A stretch of 64,000 nucleotides of DNA from Paenibacillus sp. FSL H7-0331 (GCF_001956045.1 NZ_MRTH01000039.1:12535-76534), one strand, 5' to 3'. Counted from the stretch's first letter, positions 17,366 through 26,889 are shown. Notes: generated by a model from the sequence alone, not told the origin. Numbers and translations: made by a program.

Positions 17366-18259
17366 ATGTCAACGCATAAGTCATCTGCAATACTAGCCTT
17401 ATGGATCAGTCTCATTAGTAATTTGATACTAACTGCATTAAAGATTGTTGTCGGATATGTATTCAACAGTCAGGTGCTCATAGCAGACGGAATCCACAAT
17501 GCGGGTGACGTTGTAGCAACCATTGCTGCCCTTACGTCGTCGATGGTTTCGAAGAAACCAGCTGATGATGATCATCCCTATGGGCACGGTAAAGCGGAGG
17601 TCATTTCTTCTGCGTTTGTTGCCATTATTCTGGCTTTTGCTGCTATTTTTATGGTCTATAAATCAATCGAAGCGATACTCATGCCTATAGCAGAAGCGAG
17701 TATTATTACATTAATTGCAGCGTTCATTTCATTACTATGGAAACAAGGGCTCTATACCTACTGCATTCGGCTTGGAAGAGAGATGAATAGCAAAAGTTTG
17801 ATTGCCACGGCAAACGACCACCTTGCGGATGTGTATGCTTCTCTTGCCGCTGTGGCAGGTATTGGCGTAGCTTTGATTGGCGGCTATTATAACATGTCAT
17901 TTGGCCATTATGGAGATCCGGTTGCGGGAATCCTTGTATCCTATTTTGTTATGAGATTAGCTTTTAAAATGGGAAAGGAATCCATTGGCATTTTAATGGA
18001 AGCCAACGTAACCGCGGAGCAATTGGGCCAATTGGAAAACATTGTTCGATCGATTCCTCAGGTCAAGAGGGTGGATCGCATTCGAGCAAGAGATCACGGT
18101 CACTACATGATTGTGGATATTAGGGTTAGTGTACCCAATGAATTAACGATTCAAGAGGGTCATGATGTCAGCCTTCTGATCAAGAATGCAATCAAAAATG
18201 AAGTTCAAGCTGTTGGGGAAGTATTGGTGCATTTGAATCCGTGGTATGAAAAGAAGTAA
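17366..18259 (+). CDS. Cation diffusion facilitator (CDF) family metal exporter
   Basis: 297-aa antiporter expected to export Zn, Mn, Fe or similar divalent ions. Metal-site residues are visible: DGIHNAGD in helix 2 and NDHLADVYAS in helix 5, with HPYGHGK between helices. Six membrane helices are followed by a cytoplasmic dimerisation domain ending in HLNPW. The helix 5 site is D...HxxxD with an N-H pattern rather than the typical Zn DxxxD, so the metal cannot be assigned. The ATG at 17366 has AAGGGG upstream; the ATG at 17345 lacks one. Confidence 0.92.
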   Translation: MSTHKSSAILALWISLISNLILTALKIVVGYVFNSQVLIADGIHNAGDVVATIAALTSSMVSKKPADDDHPYGHGKAEVISSAFVAIILAFAAIFMVYKSIEAILMPIAEASIITLIAAFISLLWKQGLYTYCIRLGREMNSKSLIATANDHLADVYASLAAVAGIGVALIGGYYNMSFGHYGDPVAGILVSYFVMRLAFKMGKESIGILMEANVTAEQLGQLENIVRSIPQVKRVDRIRARDHGHYMIVDIRVSVPNELTIQEGHDVSLLIKNAIKNEVQAVGEVLVHLNPWYEKK

Positions 18260-18353
18260 TAAAATGAAACCATGAAGCCGTATTGTCGTACTATAAAAAT
18301 AAGTTATAAAATATTTAAAATTAATCCTTATGGATGGACGAGGCCCTTTAAAC

Positions 18354-18635
18354 ATGAGACTATCTGAGCAAGAAATCATCAATGCCATTTGCATGCATTT
18401 GGCCGAACGGAAACAGCTTCAGCCGACACAGATTGAGGTTGAGATGATGTGGGATGAGGACTATGGCTTTTCGGCAGAAGTTCATTCCGAAGGTCGCAGC
18501 TATATTATCATTGCGTCCACTATCAAGGAAGCCATTGCACGTTATATGCTAACACAGCACAACGTTGAAGTAATCAGCGAGCAAATTCATTTGCAATTGA
18601 ATGAGGAAATCGTCGCAGACATTATTTATAATTAA
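18354..18635 (+). CDS. YxcD/DUF2653-like protein
   Basis: 93-aa soluble acidic protein beginning MRLSEQEIINAICMHLAER. It matches in size and N-terminal sequence the small Bacillales YxcD family, whose function is unknown. GGACGAGG precedes the ATG at 18354. It lies 94 bases after the CDF gene and could share its transcript; there is no terminator between them. Confidence 0.75.
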   Translation: MRLSEQEIINAICMHLAERKQLQPTQIEVEMMWDEDYGFSAEVHSEGRSYIIIASTIKEAIARYMLTQHNVEVISEQIHLQLNEEIVADIIYN

Positions 18636-18650
18636 AAAAATCCGAATATA

Positions 18651-18750
18651 GTTGCGGGTGTGATCGATGCGGTGGCTAACAATGATAAGGGAATATCAGG
18701 TATTTTATGGAAAGCACATATGATGCCCATTAAAACCTTTGTAGGGAGAT
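18651..18750 (+). pseudogene. Remnant of an S8 (subtilase) serine peptidase
   Basis: One frame reads VAGVIDAVANNDKGISG and then ILWKAHMMPIKTF, which is the conserved segment just after the catalytic histidine in subtilases (HVAGIIAA...GVAP.A.IMPVK). The GTH itself is gone (NPNIVAG), the frame has no start, and it ends in a terminator hairpin, leaving only about 33 codons of a protein normally over 300 aa. Confidence 0.7.
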
Positions 18751-18767
18751 TCATCCATTCATTCACA

Positions 18768-18818
18768 AAAAAAGTCAAGATGAACGTGTTTTCTCACGTA
18801 TCCTGACTTTTTTTTATT
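18768..18818 (+). terminator. Terminator upstream of the germination operon
   Basis: AAAAAGTCA...ACGTG and CACGT...TGACTTTTTTTT form an interrupted stem followed by a T-run. It probably belonged to the lost subtilase gene and now insulates the germination operon. Confidence 0.7.
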
Positions 18819-18957
18819 TCTTCAGGCTGAGGTCGACAATAGAAAATCGTGCCATTCACACATGTGTCGAATTATCGTACGAGTATTTCATGCATATGAA
18901 TTCCATTTTTGGATATTATACCAATGCATACAGTGATCCTGTTTCCGGGGGTAAGCG

Positions 18958-20037
18958 ATGGAGGCAACCTTTTCAAGACGGCAGATCCTATTCATGCTGC
19001 TGTTGTCGCTTGGTATCTCGAATCATGTGTTTATTATTCCTCATCTTATCCAAGCGGCAGGACGTGACTCCTGGTTCAGCATCCTGCTTGGGTATGTGGT
19101 TTTGTTAGGTTGGAGTTTGATTTTGTACCTGGTATTAAAGTCCATGCATGCTACAACATTTAACGACTGGCTTAAGGAGAGGATCGGAAAATTCGGATGT
19201 TCGCTCGTTTGCGGCGTATTGGTCTTATACCTCCTGATCTTAGGGATGTTGATCATTTTCGATACGACAAGAAACATAAATATTTACTTGCTTCCCAGAA
19301 CGCCGAACGCCGTAGTCGTTCTCAGTTTTGTGCTTGTTTCTTACAGCGCGGCAAGATCTGGACTCAAAACGATTGTCTATATGTCTACCGTGTTATTGCC
19401 GATCGTGTGGTTGCTGGGAATCAGCATTTCCATACTTACCATGAAAAGCAAAGATTATGGCATCATTCATCCCTTCTTTGTGGAAGGAATAGGGCCGAAT
19501 CTGCACGGAGGGGTGATTGTGTTCGGAGGAAGTGTAGAGCTGCTGGTACTGCTCCTGCTGCAGCATAAAATAAGCAAACCTATAAGTTACGGAGCGATGT
19601 TTGTGCTGCTAACCTTGCTGATAGGTCTTATTGCCGGGCCTACCTTAGGGTCCTTGTCCGCTTTCGGTCCTTCAGAAGCTGGTAATATGCGGTTTCCCGC
19701 CTTCGAACAATGGCGGTTGGTTATGATTGGCGACTACATCTCCCACGTCGATTTTTTGGCTGTATTTCAATTGATGGCCGGCAGTGTTACAAGATCAGCC
19801 CTTCTTTTGCATTTGCTGTCCGAACTGGTTATAGGACGATTCCCGAAGTTTCGCCAAACCGTACTCGGTTTTTTTACGGCTCTTGTTTCTATACCTTCTC
19901 TAATGCAAATCAGCGACATCACGATGCAGGAAGTGGTCCACCGCTACTTCTATACGTTATCGTTCATTTTTGGAATCACGATGTTGGCGGCTCTATATGT
20001 ATTTTCCTTTATACCGAAAAGGAAAGGAGGATATTGA
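18958..20037 (+). CDS. Spore germination protein, GerAB/GerKB type (amino-acid permease-like subunit)
   Basis: 359-aa polytopic inner-membrane protein of the endospore germination permease family, about ten hydrophobic helices, starting FSRRQILFMLLLSLGISNHVF. This is the B subunit of a GerA-type nutrient receptor in the spore membrane and is thought to bind the germinant. GGGGG lies upstream of the ATG. Its last codon abuts the A-subunit start (TGA then ATG), so translation is coupled. A forespore sigma-G promoter is expected upstream; only weak matches are visible at 18883-18910. Confidence 0.93.
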   Translation: MEATFSRRQILFMLLLSLGISNHVFIIPHLIQAAGRDSWFSILLGYVVLLGWSLILYLVLKSMHATTFNDWLKERIGKFGCSLVCGVLVLYLLILGMLIIFDTTRNINIYLLPRTPNAVVVLSFVLVSYSAARSGLKTIVYMSTVLLPIVWLLGISISILTMKSKDYGIIHPFFVEGIGPNLHGGVIVFGGSVELLVLLLLQHKISKPISYGAMFVLLTLLIGLIAGPTLGSLSAFGPSEAGNMRFPAFEQWRLVMIGDYISHVDFLAVFQLMAGSVTRSALLLHLLSELVIGRFPKFRQTVLGFFTALVSIPSLMQISDITMQEVVHRYFYTLSFIFGITMLAALYVFSFIPKRKGGY

Positions 20038-21516
20038 ATGAATCAAACACCCGAGGAAGTTACGCTCTTTGCGGAGTTGGACGATAATCTGCGCAATGGA
20101 ACCTTGCAGAAGGATGCAATGATACAAGTCTTCTCTCAATATTCCGACATCTATTTCCCTCCGGTGCCGCAACAGGAGTTGTCGGATAAACTGACGGTTC
20201 TCTACTGCGAAGGTATGATTGATAAAAATCAGCTAAACGAGTATTTCGCCAGCGTGTGCCTGTATGCAAGCCATGCAGCTTTCCATCTGGACACAGCTTC
20301 GGACCAAACGGAAACATTACCTCTGTTCGTTATAAAAAAGACGATCGAAGAAATGGTTGCAGGGCTGTTCAGCGGCCAATTGATCCTTTATTACGTTGGA
20401 AATACCGACTTTTGGGTGGTCGATATTTCCGATGTTCCAAAACGTGCATTGCAAGAATCCAGTACGGAAATTTCGATTAAAGGGCCGAAGGATGCTTTCA
20501 CGGAAGAATTGTTTACGAATATGGCTCTGATTCGGAAGCGTCTGCAAACGGGAATGTTATTTAGCGAAATGTTCGTCATCGGGAGCTTGAGCAAAACTCG
20601 CGTATCCCTGATCTATCTGAGCCACAAAGCAAATCCGGATATGATTGCCGAGGCGCGCCAACGATTGGAAACTATTCAAACGGAAAGCGTGCTGAGCAGC
20701 GGGCAGCTCGAACAGTGGCTGTCGAATCGGACTTTCTCGCTGTTTCCTTTGATTGATTATATCGGTCGGCCCGATTTTGTTATTGAAACTTTGTTGCGTG
20801 GAAGATTCGCCATTCTTGTAGACGGATCTCCTATGGTGCTTATCGGACCGAGCAATTTTCTGGAGCTGCTGAAAACGCCTGAAGACGTTCATTTTCCTTA
20901 TTATTACGTTATGTTCCAGCGGGCTCTTCGACTCATCGGCTTGATGCTGAGCATTTATTTGCCGGGATTCTGGATGGCGATTGCGACCGTGAATCTGGAT
21001 CAGATTCCATTGGCTTTGTTATCGACGGTCGTCCTTTCACGCGATGGAGTTCCGTTTCCTATGATCCTTGAATCCCTGTTGCTGCTTTTTTTGTTCGAAT
21101 TGCTTCGGGAAGCCGGCGTCAGGCTTCCTAAGGCAGTCGGGCAGACGGTCGGCATTGTCGGTGGCCTGATCATCGGAGAATCCCTCATCCGGGCAGGCCT
21201 TGCTTCTCCCACGTTGCTCGTCGTTATCGCCATTTCGGCAGTGGCTACATTTTCATTGGTCAATCAATCCTTGTCCGGCACAGTCAGTATCCTCAGAATA
21301 TTCATCACTTTGGTATCCGCTTTCCTCGGCGTATACGGATTCATGATGGCTATGTTTGTCATTCTGATTTACCTGTGCAGGCTCGAAAGCTTCGGATTGG
21401 CGTTTCTTGAGCCCATAGCCTCCTTACGTTTTAAAGAGTGGTTGGCTGCTTTTTTGGTCGATCCGTTCAAAAGATCCCGTTTCTCGGCTCCAATGTTAAA
21501 AAAACAAAAAAAGTGA
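20038..21516 (+). CDS. Spore germination protein, GerAA/GerKA type
   Basis: 492-aa A subunit of the germinant receptor: a soluble N-terminal half followed by membrane helices from about residue 285. The family block ILVDGSPMVLIGPSNF and the later LPGFWMAIATVN and RDGVPFP segments are clear. AGGAGG lies inside the end of the B gene, so the two are tightly coupled. The subunit order B-A-C differs from the classical A-B-C order but is known in GerK-like operons. Confidence 0.95.
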   Translation: MNQTPEEVTLFAELDDNLRNGTLQKDAMIQVFSQYSDIYFPPVPQQELSDKLTVLYCEGMIDKNQLNEYFASVCLYASHAAFHLDTASDQTETLPLFVIKKTIEEMVAGLFSGQLILYYVGNTDFWVVDISDVPKRALQESSTEISIKGPKDAFTEELFTNMALIRKRLQTGMLFSEMFVIGSLSKTRVSLIYLSHKANPDMIAEARQRLETIQTESVLSSGQLEQWLSNRTFSLFPLIDYIGRPDFVIETLLRGRFAILVDGSPMVLIGPSNFLELLKTPEDVHFPYYYVMFQRALRLIGLMLSIYLPGFWMAIATVNLDQIPLALLSTVVLSRDGVPFPMILESLLLLFLFELLREAGVRLPKAVGQTVGIVGGLIIGESLIRAGLASPTLLVVIAISAVATFSLVNQSLSGTVSILRIFITLVSAFLGVYGFMMAMFVILIYLCRLESFGLAFLEPIASLRFKEWLAAFLVDPFKRSRFSAPMLKKQKK

Positions 21517-21524
21517 GAAGACTG

Positions 21525-22694
21525 ATGCGCAAATCGATATGTACACTTGTCTTGATCGTTGAATTGTTATTCGGTTCGGGGTGCGCCACTGATATGAAAA
21601 ATATTGAAAAATTGAATTACGCGAACGCCATAGGCGTCGATTACAAGGATGGAAAGTATTACGCCTATATCCAATTCATCGATTTCCAGAACGTTGCGAA
21701 AACTTCCGACGATAAAAAAGGGCCAGCGAGAATATGGATAGGCGAAGGGGTCGGATATACCTTCGAAGAGGCGCTATTTCAACCCTATGAAACGGCTCAG
21801 GAAAGAATCATTTGGGGGCACGTGACAGTTCTTTTGATTAGCGAAAGCGCATTAAAAGAAGGAATTAAAGAAATTTATGACTGTTTTAGCCGGTATCATG
21901 AATATCGTCTGACTCCATGGGTGTATGCCACGAGAGAATCGGTAAAGGATATTTTTTCAGTGCCCGGATTTTACCAACGGTCTCCGCTCAGCACCATTCT
22001 TCACGAACCGAAAGGGACACACTCCCAGAATTCCTACGTGACTTCGATAAGGCTTCAACAATTGATCAGACAGATCAATGAGCCGGGATTTACTTCGTGC
22101 ATCCCGACGTTGGCCGTTAACAAAATTCAGTGGTCCGTAAAAAATAAGCCTGATCCCAAACTGACGATTGACGGGGCGATATTTCTCAAAAGCGATACGT
22201 ATAGAAGCTATATCCCCTTGAAAGAATTATCCGGACTTCGTTGGGTTCAGCCAGGTATAATACGCGTAGGCATCCCCGTACCGGATCATAAAGATCCATC
22301 GGTTCAAGTCGTCGTCGACAATCCGAAAGCGAGCCTGAAATATATGAGTCGCGGAGATCGGCCGCAATATGACGTCAATATGAAAGCGACAGGATATATA
22401 GTCAACCGGACCAAAGATGACCTGCTGAATTTCGGACAATTAACCAGCGAGACGGAGAAAGCGATCGAAGTTGAAATCCGAAGTTTGTTCCGAACAGGGA
22501 TCGATAAAAAAACGGATGTCTTGAATCTTGAGTATGACTTGTTCCGGTATCATTATGGCAAATGGAAGGCTATGTCCCCGGCGGAAGATAGATTACTAAC
22601 CGACGATGCCATTCATGATATACATATTGACCTCAATATTACACATTCCAGCTCGGAGAAAAATAAAAGCGTTCAAGGAAGTAGTCGTCACTAA
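21525..22694 (+). CDS. Spore germination lipoprotein, Ger(x)C family
   Basis: 389-aa C subunit, a lipoprotein anchored at the outer face of the spore inner membrane. Signal peptide with lipobox ending GSGC at about residue 17, then the family start NIEKLNYANAIGVDYKDGKYY. The ATG at 21525 is preferred; the longer frame from 21438 overlaps the end of the A gene. It completes the three-gene receptor operon. No strong terminator follows; the 180 bases to the MFS gene end hold nothing recognisable. Confidence 0.92.
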   Translation: MRKSICTLVLIVELLFGSGCATDMKNIEKLNYANAIGVDYKDGKYYAYIQFIDFQNVAKTSDDKKGPARIWIGEGVGYTFEEALFQPYETAQERIIWGHVTVLLISESALKEGIKEIYDCFSRYHEYRLTPWVYATRESVKDIFSVPGFYQRSPLSTILHEPKGTHSQNSYVTSIRLQQLIRQINEPGFTSCIPTLAVNKIQWSVKNKPDPKLTIDGAIFLKSDTYRSYIPLKELSGLRWVQPGIIRVGIPVPDHKDPSVQVVVDNPKASLKYMSRGDRPQYDVNMKATGYIVNRTKDDLLNFGQLTSETEKAIEVEIRSLFRTGIDKKTDVLNLEYDLFRYHYGKWKAMSPAEDRLLTDDAIHDIHIDLNITHSSSEKNKSVQGSSRH

Positions 22695-22872
22695 AAGAAA
22701 AAGCAATAATACTCACGCCCATGAATGCTCAACATTGCTGTTGTATGATAAAAGACGTTTTCCGTCATTTCAAAAACCTGCAGCAAGGTTGAGTTCTGGG
22801 CTGTACAGAGGGTGAAACACGAGTTTAAGGCGGCTAAGACTTGTTGAAGGAAGTGCACCAATAAAATTGGCA

Positions 22873-24075
22873 TTAAGCAGCAGTCTCATTTTTTGGTTCG
22901 CTTTTTGCCGCTGCAGTCGATAAAACCCCGCTTGAGATAAATACGAATAGTGAGCACGCCAGGCAGATCCCCGTAAAGATACCTACAGCCGTATAACCGT
23001 TAAACACCACATAAAGCATTCCGGCCATCCAAGCTCCGAGCGTTGTCGCCGCATTCATCGTTGATGTAGCCAGACTAGAAATGGTACCGCGGATAGTCGG
23101 ATTTAAACTGTTCAGCAGTCCTACCATAAGCGGGAACAAGATGCCGAGGATAGCGAAAATGAAAAAGTAAACCCCTTTTACAGTATAAACCGACGACACA
23201 TGGGGTAGCACGATATAAGCCACAATAACAATCAGCATACCCGCCGCCATAGTTTGAAACTGATTTAACGCTTTTATGATATAAGGACTGCATAAGCTGC
23301 CGATTAAATTGCCAAGCCCTAAAAAGATAATAACATAGCCTACTTCATTAATCGAAAGGTCAAAGCGGTCCGTCATCCATTTCCCGAGAAAAGCAAAGGC
23401 GGCGCTGCTCCCAAGATGGACACAAAAGTAGGCGAGGAAGGTGCCTCTCGCTTTGCCGCTTGTCAGCAGGGGGACGTATCTTGTGAAAATAGACGGCTTA
23501 ACTCCTTGCTGTTGTTGAGGCTTCATGCTGGGCACTACGAAATAGGCAGCAGCCACAAGCATGAACGAAAATATGCCTATGGACCAAAAGGGGAGAGACC
23601 AATTGCCAACTGCCAGCAGGCTACCGATCGGTACACCGAGCGCTTGAGAGACAGCGAGCCCTGCGTAGGCGACACCTAGCACTTTGCTGATTTTGGCCGG
23701 AGGAAACAGGGTCGGAATAGCTGCCCATACTTGCGGAGCTGTGAATGCCGCGCTGACTCCCGCCAAAAAGCGGAACAAGCACATGGTCCAAAAATCAACA
23801 GCGAAGCCGCATAAGCATGTTGAAATTGCGAAGCAAGTAAGGCCGGACAGCAGGACCTTTTTTCGATCCCATCCATCGGATAAAGGTCCTGCGATTAGCG
23901 CAAACACCGCCGAACCCAAGGTGTAGGCTCCAATCATCCATCCCGCCTTTTCCGTAGGGACACCGAACATACTTTGCAGTGTCGGAATTAGCGGAGAGAT
24001 CAAGAATGTATCTGTTCCGATAACGAACATAACAAGAAAAAATAACACGATAATTTTACGCATTTGCTTCACCAT
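22873..24075 (-). CDS. MFS transporter (drug/metabolite efflux, DHA1-like)
   Basis: 400-aa twelve-helix exporter. Motif A is visible as GPLSDGWDRKKVLL in the loop between helices 2 and 3, and the N-terminal FVIGTDTFLISPLIPTLQ is typical of the Bacillales drug:H+ antiporter group. Divergent from a WYL-domain regulator across 85 bases containing a palindrome, so probably induced through it. The start at 24075 has AAAGGA only three bases away; the ATG at 24063 is an alternative. Confidence 0.9.
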   Translation of the reverse strand: MVKQMRKIIVLFFLVMFVIGTDTFLISPLIPTLQSMFGVPTEKAGWMIGAYTLGSAVFALIAGPLSDGWDRKKVLLSGLTCFAISTCLCGFAVDFWTMCLFRFLAGVSAAFTAPQVWAAIPTLFPPAKISKVLGVAYAGLAVSQALGVPIGSLLAVGNWSLPFWSIGIFSFMLVAAAYFVVPSMKPQQQQGVKPSIFTRYVPLLTSGKARGTFLAYFCVHLGSSAAFAFLGKWMTDRFDLSINEVGYVIIFLGLGNLIGSLCSPYIIKALNQFQTMAAGMLIVIVAYIVLPHVSSVYTVKGVYFFIFAILGILFPLMVGLLNSLNPTIRGTISSLATSTMNAATTLGAWMAGMLYVVFNGYTAVGIFTGICLACSLFVFISSGVLSTAAAKSEPKNETAA

Positions 24076-24118
24076 TTTCCTTTAAATTTGATCTTAACCC
24101 TATTGTAGAGGATAATAG

Positions 24119-24133
24119 TGACAACAGTTGTCA
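24119..24133. promoter_or_regulatory. 15-bp palindrome between MFS and WYL regulator genes
   Basis: TGACAAC-A-GTTGTCA is a perfect 7-1-7 palindrome centred in the 85-base divergent promoter. It is a good candidate operator for the adjacent DeoR/WYL-type regulator. Confidence 0.6.
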
Positions 24134-24160
24134 TAAAATTTGAAATAAATGGAGCGTGTT

Positions 24161-25108
24161 ATGTCCAAATCGAAACGTTTGTTGGAACTGATGATGACGG
24201 TCAACCGAAAAAGGAAATTTACGGTTAAAGAGCTTGCCATAGAATTTGGCGTATCTACGAGAACGATGTTAAGAGACCTGCAGGAATTAAGCGAGCTGGG
24301 GGTTCCACTTTATTCGGAGGTAGGTCCTCACGGTGGTTATCAGGTGTTGAAGGAAAGAATTTTGCCGCCCATCGCCTTTTCCGAAGAAGAGGCTGTTGCG
24401 ATGTTTTTTGCGGTGAATGCACTTCGTCATTATTCTTCTTTGCCCTTTGAAGCGGAATCTGCTTCCGCATTGGACAAATTTTATTTACATATGTCCGGTG
24501 ACGTTCGCGATCGCATTGATCAAATAAAAAATAGGATGGACTTCGTAACGCCAACTAGACAGCAGGAATCCCCATATTTATCGATCCTACTCGAAGCAGC
24601 TGTTCATCAACAGGTGTTACACATCGAATATGAGTCCCAGGGAGATGCGGCGGACCGACACATACAACCAATAGGGATTTATGCCAATAGCGGCTTGTGG
24701 TTTTGTCCAGCTTATTGCTTTCTGCGTCAAGATTTTCGCATATTTCGTTGTGATCGAATTCATTCGGCGGTATACGATACTGACGGCATAGAGCCTATGG
24801 ATCTCAGGCATATCCATCTTGCAAACAAGGAGTTGCATATCCATGCGGATAAGGAGTCGACGCAGCTTTATGCGGAACTGAGCCCAAAAGGTGTTCAAAT
24901 GTGCGAGGCTGTGTTATGGCTGGGTTCCCATTTGCATATCCGGGAGGATGGAACAGGGTGGCTGGAAGGTCCAATTCCTCAGAAGGATCTCGCTTTTTAT
25001 ACCAGATTTTTTATCGGGCTGGGCAATGAGGCCACAGTCAAGCATCCTTCGGAGCTAATAAGTGATATGAAACGGCTGTTCGCGGAAATCATATCCAAAT
25101 ATGATTAG
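24161..25108 (+). CDS. HTH-WYL transcriptional regulator (YafY family)
   Basis: 315 aa. N-terminal DeoR-type helix-turn-helix (RLLELMMTVNRKRKFTVKELAIEFGVSTRTMLRDLQEL), then the WYL domain, here with GLWFCPAYCFLRQDFRIFRCDRI in place of the canonical W-Y-L triad. WYL domains bind small ligands or nucleic acids. The ATG at 24161 has GGAG six bases upstream and is preferred to 24149. Divergent partner is the MFS exporter. Confidence 0.92.
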   Translation: MSKSKRLLELMMTVNRKRKFTVKELAIEFGVSTRTMLRDLQELSELGVPLYSEVGPHGGYQVLKERILPPIAFSEEEAVAMFFAVNALRHYSSLPFEAESASALDKFYLHMSGDVRDRIDQIKNRMDFVTPTRQQESPYLSILLEAAVHQQVLHIEYESQGDAADRHIQPIGIYANSGLWFCPAYCFLRQDFRIFRCDRIHSAVYDTDGIEPMDLRHIHLANKELHIHADKESTQLYAELSPKGVQMCEAVLWLGSHLHIREDGTGWLEGPIPQKDLAFYTRFFIGLGNEATVKHPSELISDMKRLFAEIISKYD

Positions 25109-25123
25109 AGCTATGATGACCAG

Positions 25124-25201
25124 ATGGATTGGATGAGGCAGGCTGCTCGGGAAATTCATGAACAGGATAGTTTAGTTATACAAGTACTTCACCAAAAGTA
25201 A
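25124..25201 (+). other. Short coding-like stretch, possible gene tail
   Basis: A 25-codon frame (MDWMRQAAREIHEQDSLVI, then QVLHQK and a stop) that extends open upstream to the end of the WYL gene. It has the look of a C-terminal helix of a lost protein. No ribosome binding site. Confidence 0.25.
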
Positions 25202-25203
25202 TA

Positions 25204-25396
25204 TGGTAAAATAGATGCACCAATTGTGAATCTATTACTTCCTTTGTGCTGCCTGGCTGGACGTACAACCACACAGGATGTGCCCATGTTTATGATGTAT
25301 AGATGTATTCGTCAAGCACGGGTTGTGGTTTAGAGCGATTTTTCTTGCCAATAATAGATAGTGGATTGGATTTATATCATATTGGAGGATCATTCT
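25204..25396 (+). promoter_or_regulatory. Leader of the ABC-F gene with possible attenuator and upstream ORF
   Basis: An extended -10 (TATGGTAAAAT, core 25207-25212) implies a leader of about 180 nt. It contains a 15-codon frame at 25286-25333 (MFMMYRCIRQARVVV). AACCACA (25267-25273) can pair with TGTGGTT (25324-25330) around that ORF, and CCAATA (25348-25353) with TATTGG (25380-25385) next to the ribosome binding site. Genes of this resistance family are often controlled by ribosome-stalling attenuation; here that is inference. Confidence 0.4.
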
Positions 25397-26875
25397 ATGT
25401 CATTAATCAGTGTTACAAACCTCACGTTTGCCTATGATGGCAGCTACGATAACATATTTGAAAATGTAAGCTTTCAACTAGATACCGATTGGAAATTAGG
25501 ATTTACGGGAAGAAACGGCAGAGGTAAGACCACATTTCTCAACTTGCTGCTTGGTAAATATGAATACAGCGGAAATATTTCTGCTCATGTCAGCTTTGAA
25601 TATTTCCCTTTTCATGTCGAAAATAAGGAAGTAAATACCATTGATGTAATCGGCGACATTGCTCCAGACTTTCCTCATTGGGAATTATTGCGTGAGCTTT
25701 CATTGCTAAAGGTTGATGAAGATGTGTTATATCGGTCCTTTGATACCTTATCCAATGGAGAGCAGACGAAAGTGCTGTTGGCAGCGTTATTTCTTAAGGA
25801 AAACAGTTTTCTGTTAATTGATGAGCCGACCAATCATCTTGACATGAACGCAAGACAACTGGTCAGTGATTATCTCAATAGCAAAAGCGGTTTTATCCTG
25901 GTGTCTCACGATCGCTCATTTCTGGATAACTGTGTAGATCACATCCTTTCAATTAATAAAACTAACGTAGATATTCAAAAAGGTAATTTCTCTGAATGGT
26001 GGGAAAATAAAAAGAGACAGGATAACTTTGAGCTTGCAGAGAACGAAAAGCTAAGAAAAGACATTAAACGCTTATCCGATGCTGCTGAGCGAACGAGCCA
26101 CTGGTCCCACGAAGTGGAAAAAACTAAAAACGGTACAAGAAATTCCGGTTCGAAGGTGGATAAAGGGTATGTTGGGCACAAGGCTGCCAAAATGATGAAA
26201 CGCTCGAAAGCGATTGAGCAAAGACAGCAATCTGCTATTGATGAAAGATCTAAGCTCCTTAAAAATATTGAAAATGCGGAAAGCTTAAAGATCTCACAGC
26301 TTGCTTATCATAAAAACCAACTTGTTGAGCTTGAAAATGTGTCCATTTATTATGGTGAGAAGATGGTTTGCAGCGATATCAGCTTTACTATTGGGCAAGG
26401 TGAGCGAATTGCGCTTACAGGGAAAAACGGCTCCGGAAAATCCAGTATTATCAAACTGATTTGCGGTGAGAACTTGAACTATACGGGCACTTTCAGAAAG
26501 GGAAGTCAGCTGAAAATCTCCTATGTTTCACAGGACACCTCGCATTTACAGGGCAACTTAACGGACTACGCCAGAGATAACGGGATTGATGAAAGTCTTT
26601 TTAAATCTATTTTAAGGAAGCTTGATTTTGCCAGAGTTCAATTTGAAAAGGATATAGCTTCTTTTAGTGGCGGCCAAAAGAAAAAAGTGTTGATCGCCAA
26701 AAGTCTTTGCGAGAAAGTTCATTTGCATATTTGGGATGAGCCGCTCAATTTTATTGATATTATATCTCGGATGCAAATTGAAGAGCTGCTGCTGAGTTAC
26801 TCATCCACGATTCTTTTTGTGGAGCATGACAGTGAATTTTGCAAAAATATTGCTACCAAGATCGTTGAGCTCTAA
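25397..26875 (+). CDS. ABC-F ribosome-protection protein, Lsa-like
   Basis: 492-aa soluble protein with two ABC cassettes and no membrane domain. Cassette 1: GRNGRGKTTFLNLL, LSNGEQTKVLLA, LIDEPTNHLD; cassette 2: GKNGSGKSSIIKLI, FSGGQKKKVLIAKSL, IWDEPLNF. The linker (about 190-300) is rich in charged residues and includes GYVGHKAAKMMKRSKAI, a hallmark of the Lsa group. Lsa proteins enter the E site and dislodge lincosamide, streptogramin A or pleuromutilin drugs. The ATG at 25397 has GGAGG eight bases upstream; the longer frame from 25361 lacks a site. Actual resistance spectrum is not predictable. Confidence 0.88.
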   Translation: MSLISVTNLTFAYDGSYDNIFENVSFQLDTDWKLGFTGRNGRGKTTFLNLLLGKYEYSGNISAHVSFEYFPFHVENKEVNTIDVIGDIAPDFPHWELLRELSLLKVDEDVLYRSFDTLSNGEQTKVLLAALFLKENSFLLIDEPTNHLDMNARQLVSDYLNSKSGFILVSHDRSFLDNCVDHILSINKTNVDIQKGNFSEWWENKKRQDNFELAENEKLRKDIKRLSDAAERTSHWSHEVEKTKNGTRNSGSKVDKGYVGHKAAKMMKRSKAIEQRQQSAIDERSKLLKNIENAESLKISQLAYHKNQLVELENVSIYYGEKMVCSDISFTIGQGERIALTGKNGSGKSSIIKLICGENLNYTGTFRKGSQLKISYVSQDTSHLQGNLTDYARDNGIDESLFKSILRKLDFARVQFEKDIASFSGGQKKKVLIAKSLCEKVHLHIWDEPLNFIDIISRMQIEELLLSYSSTILFVEHDSEFCKNIATKIVEL

Positions 26876-26889
26876 TGTTATTCAATAGC

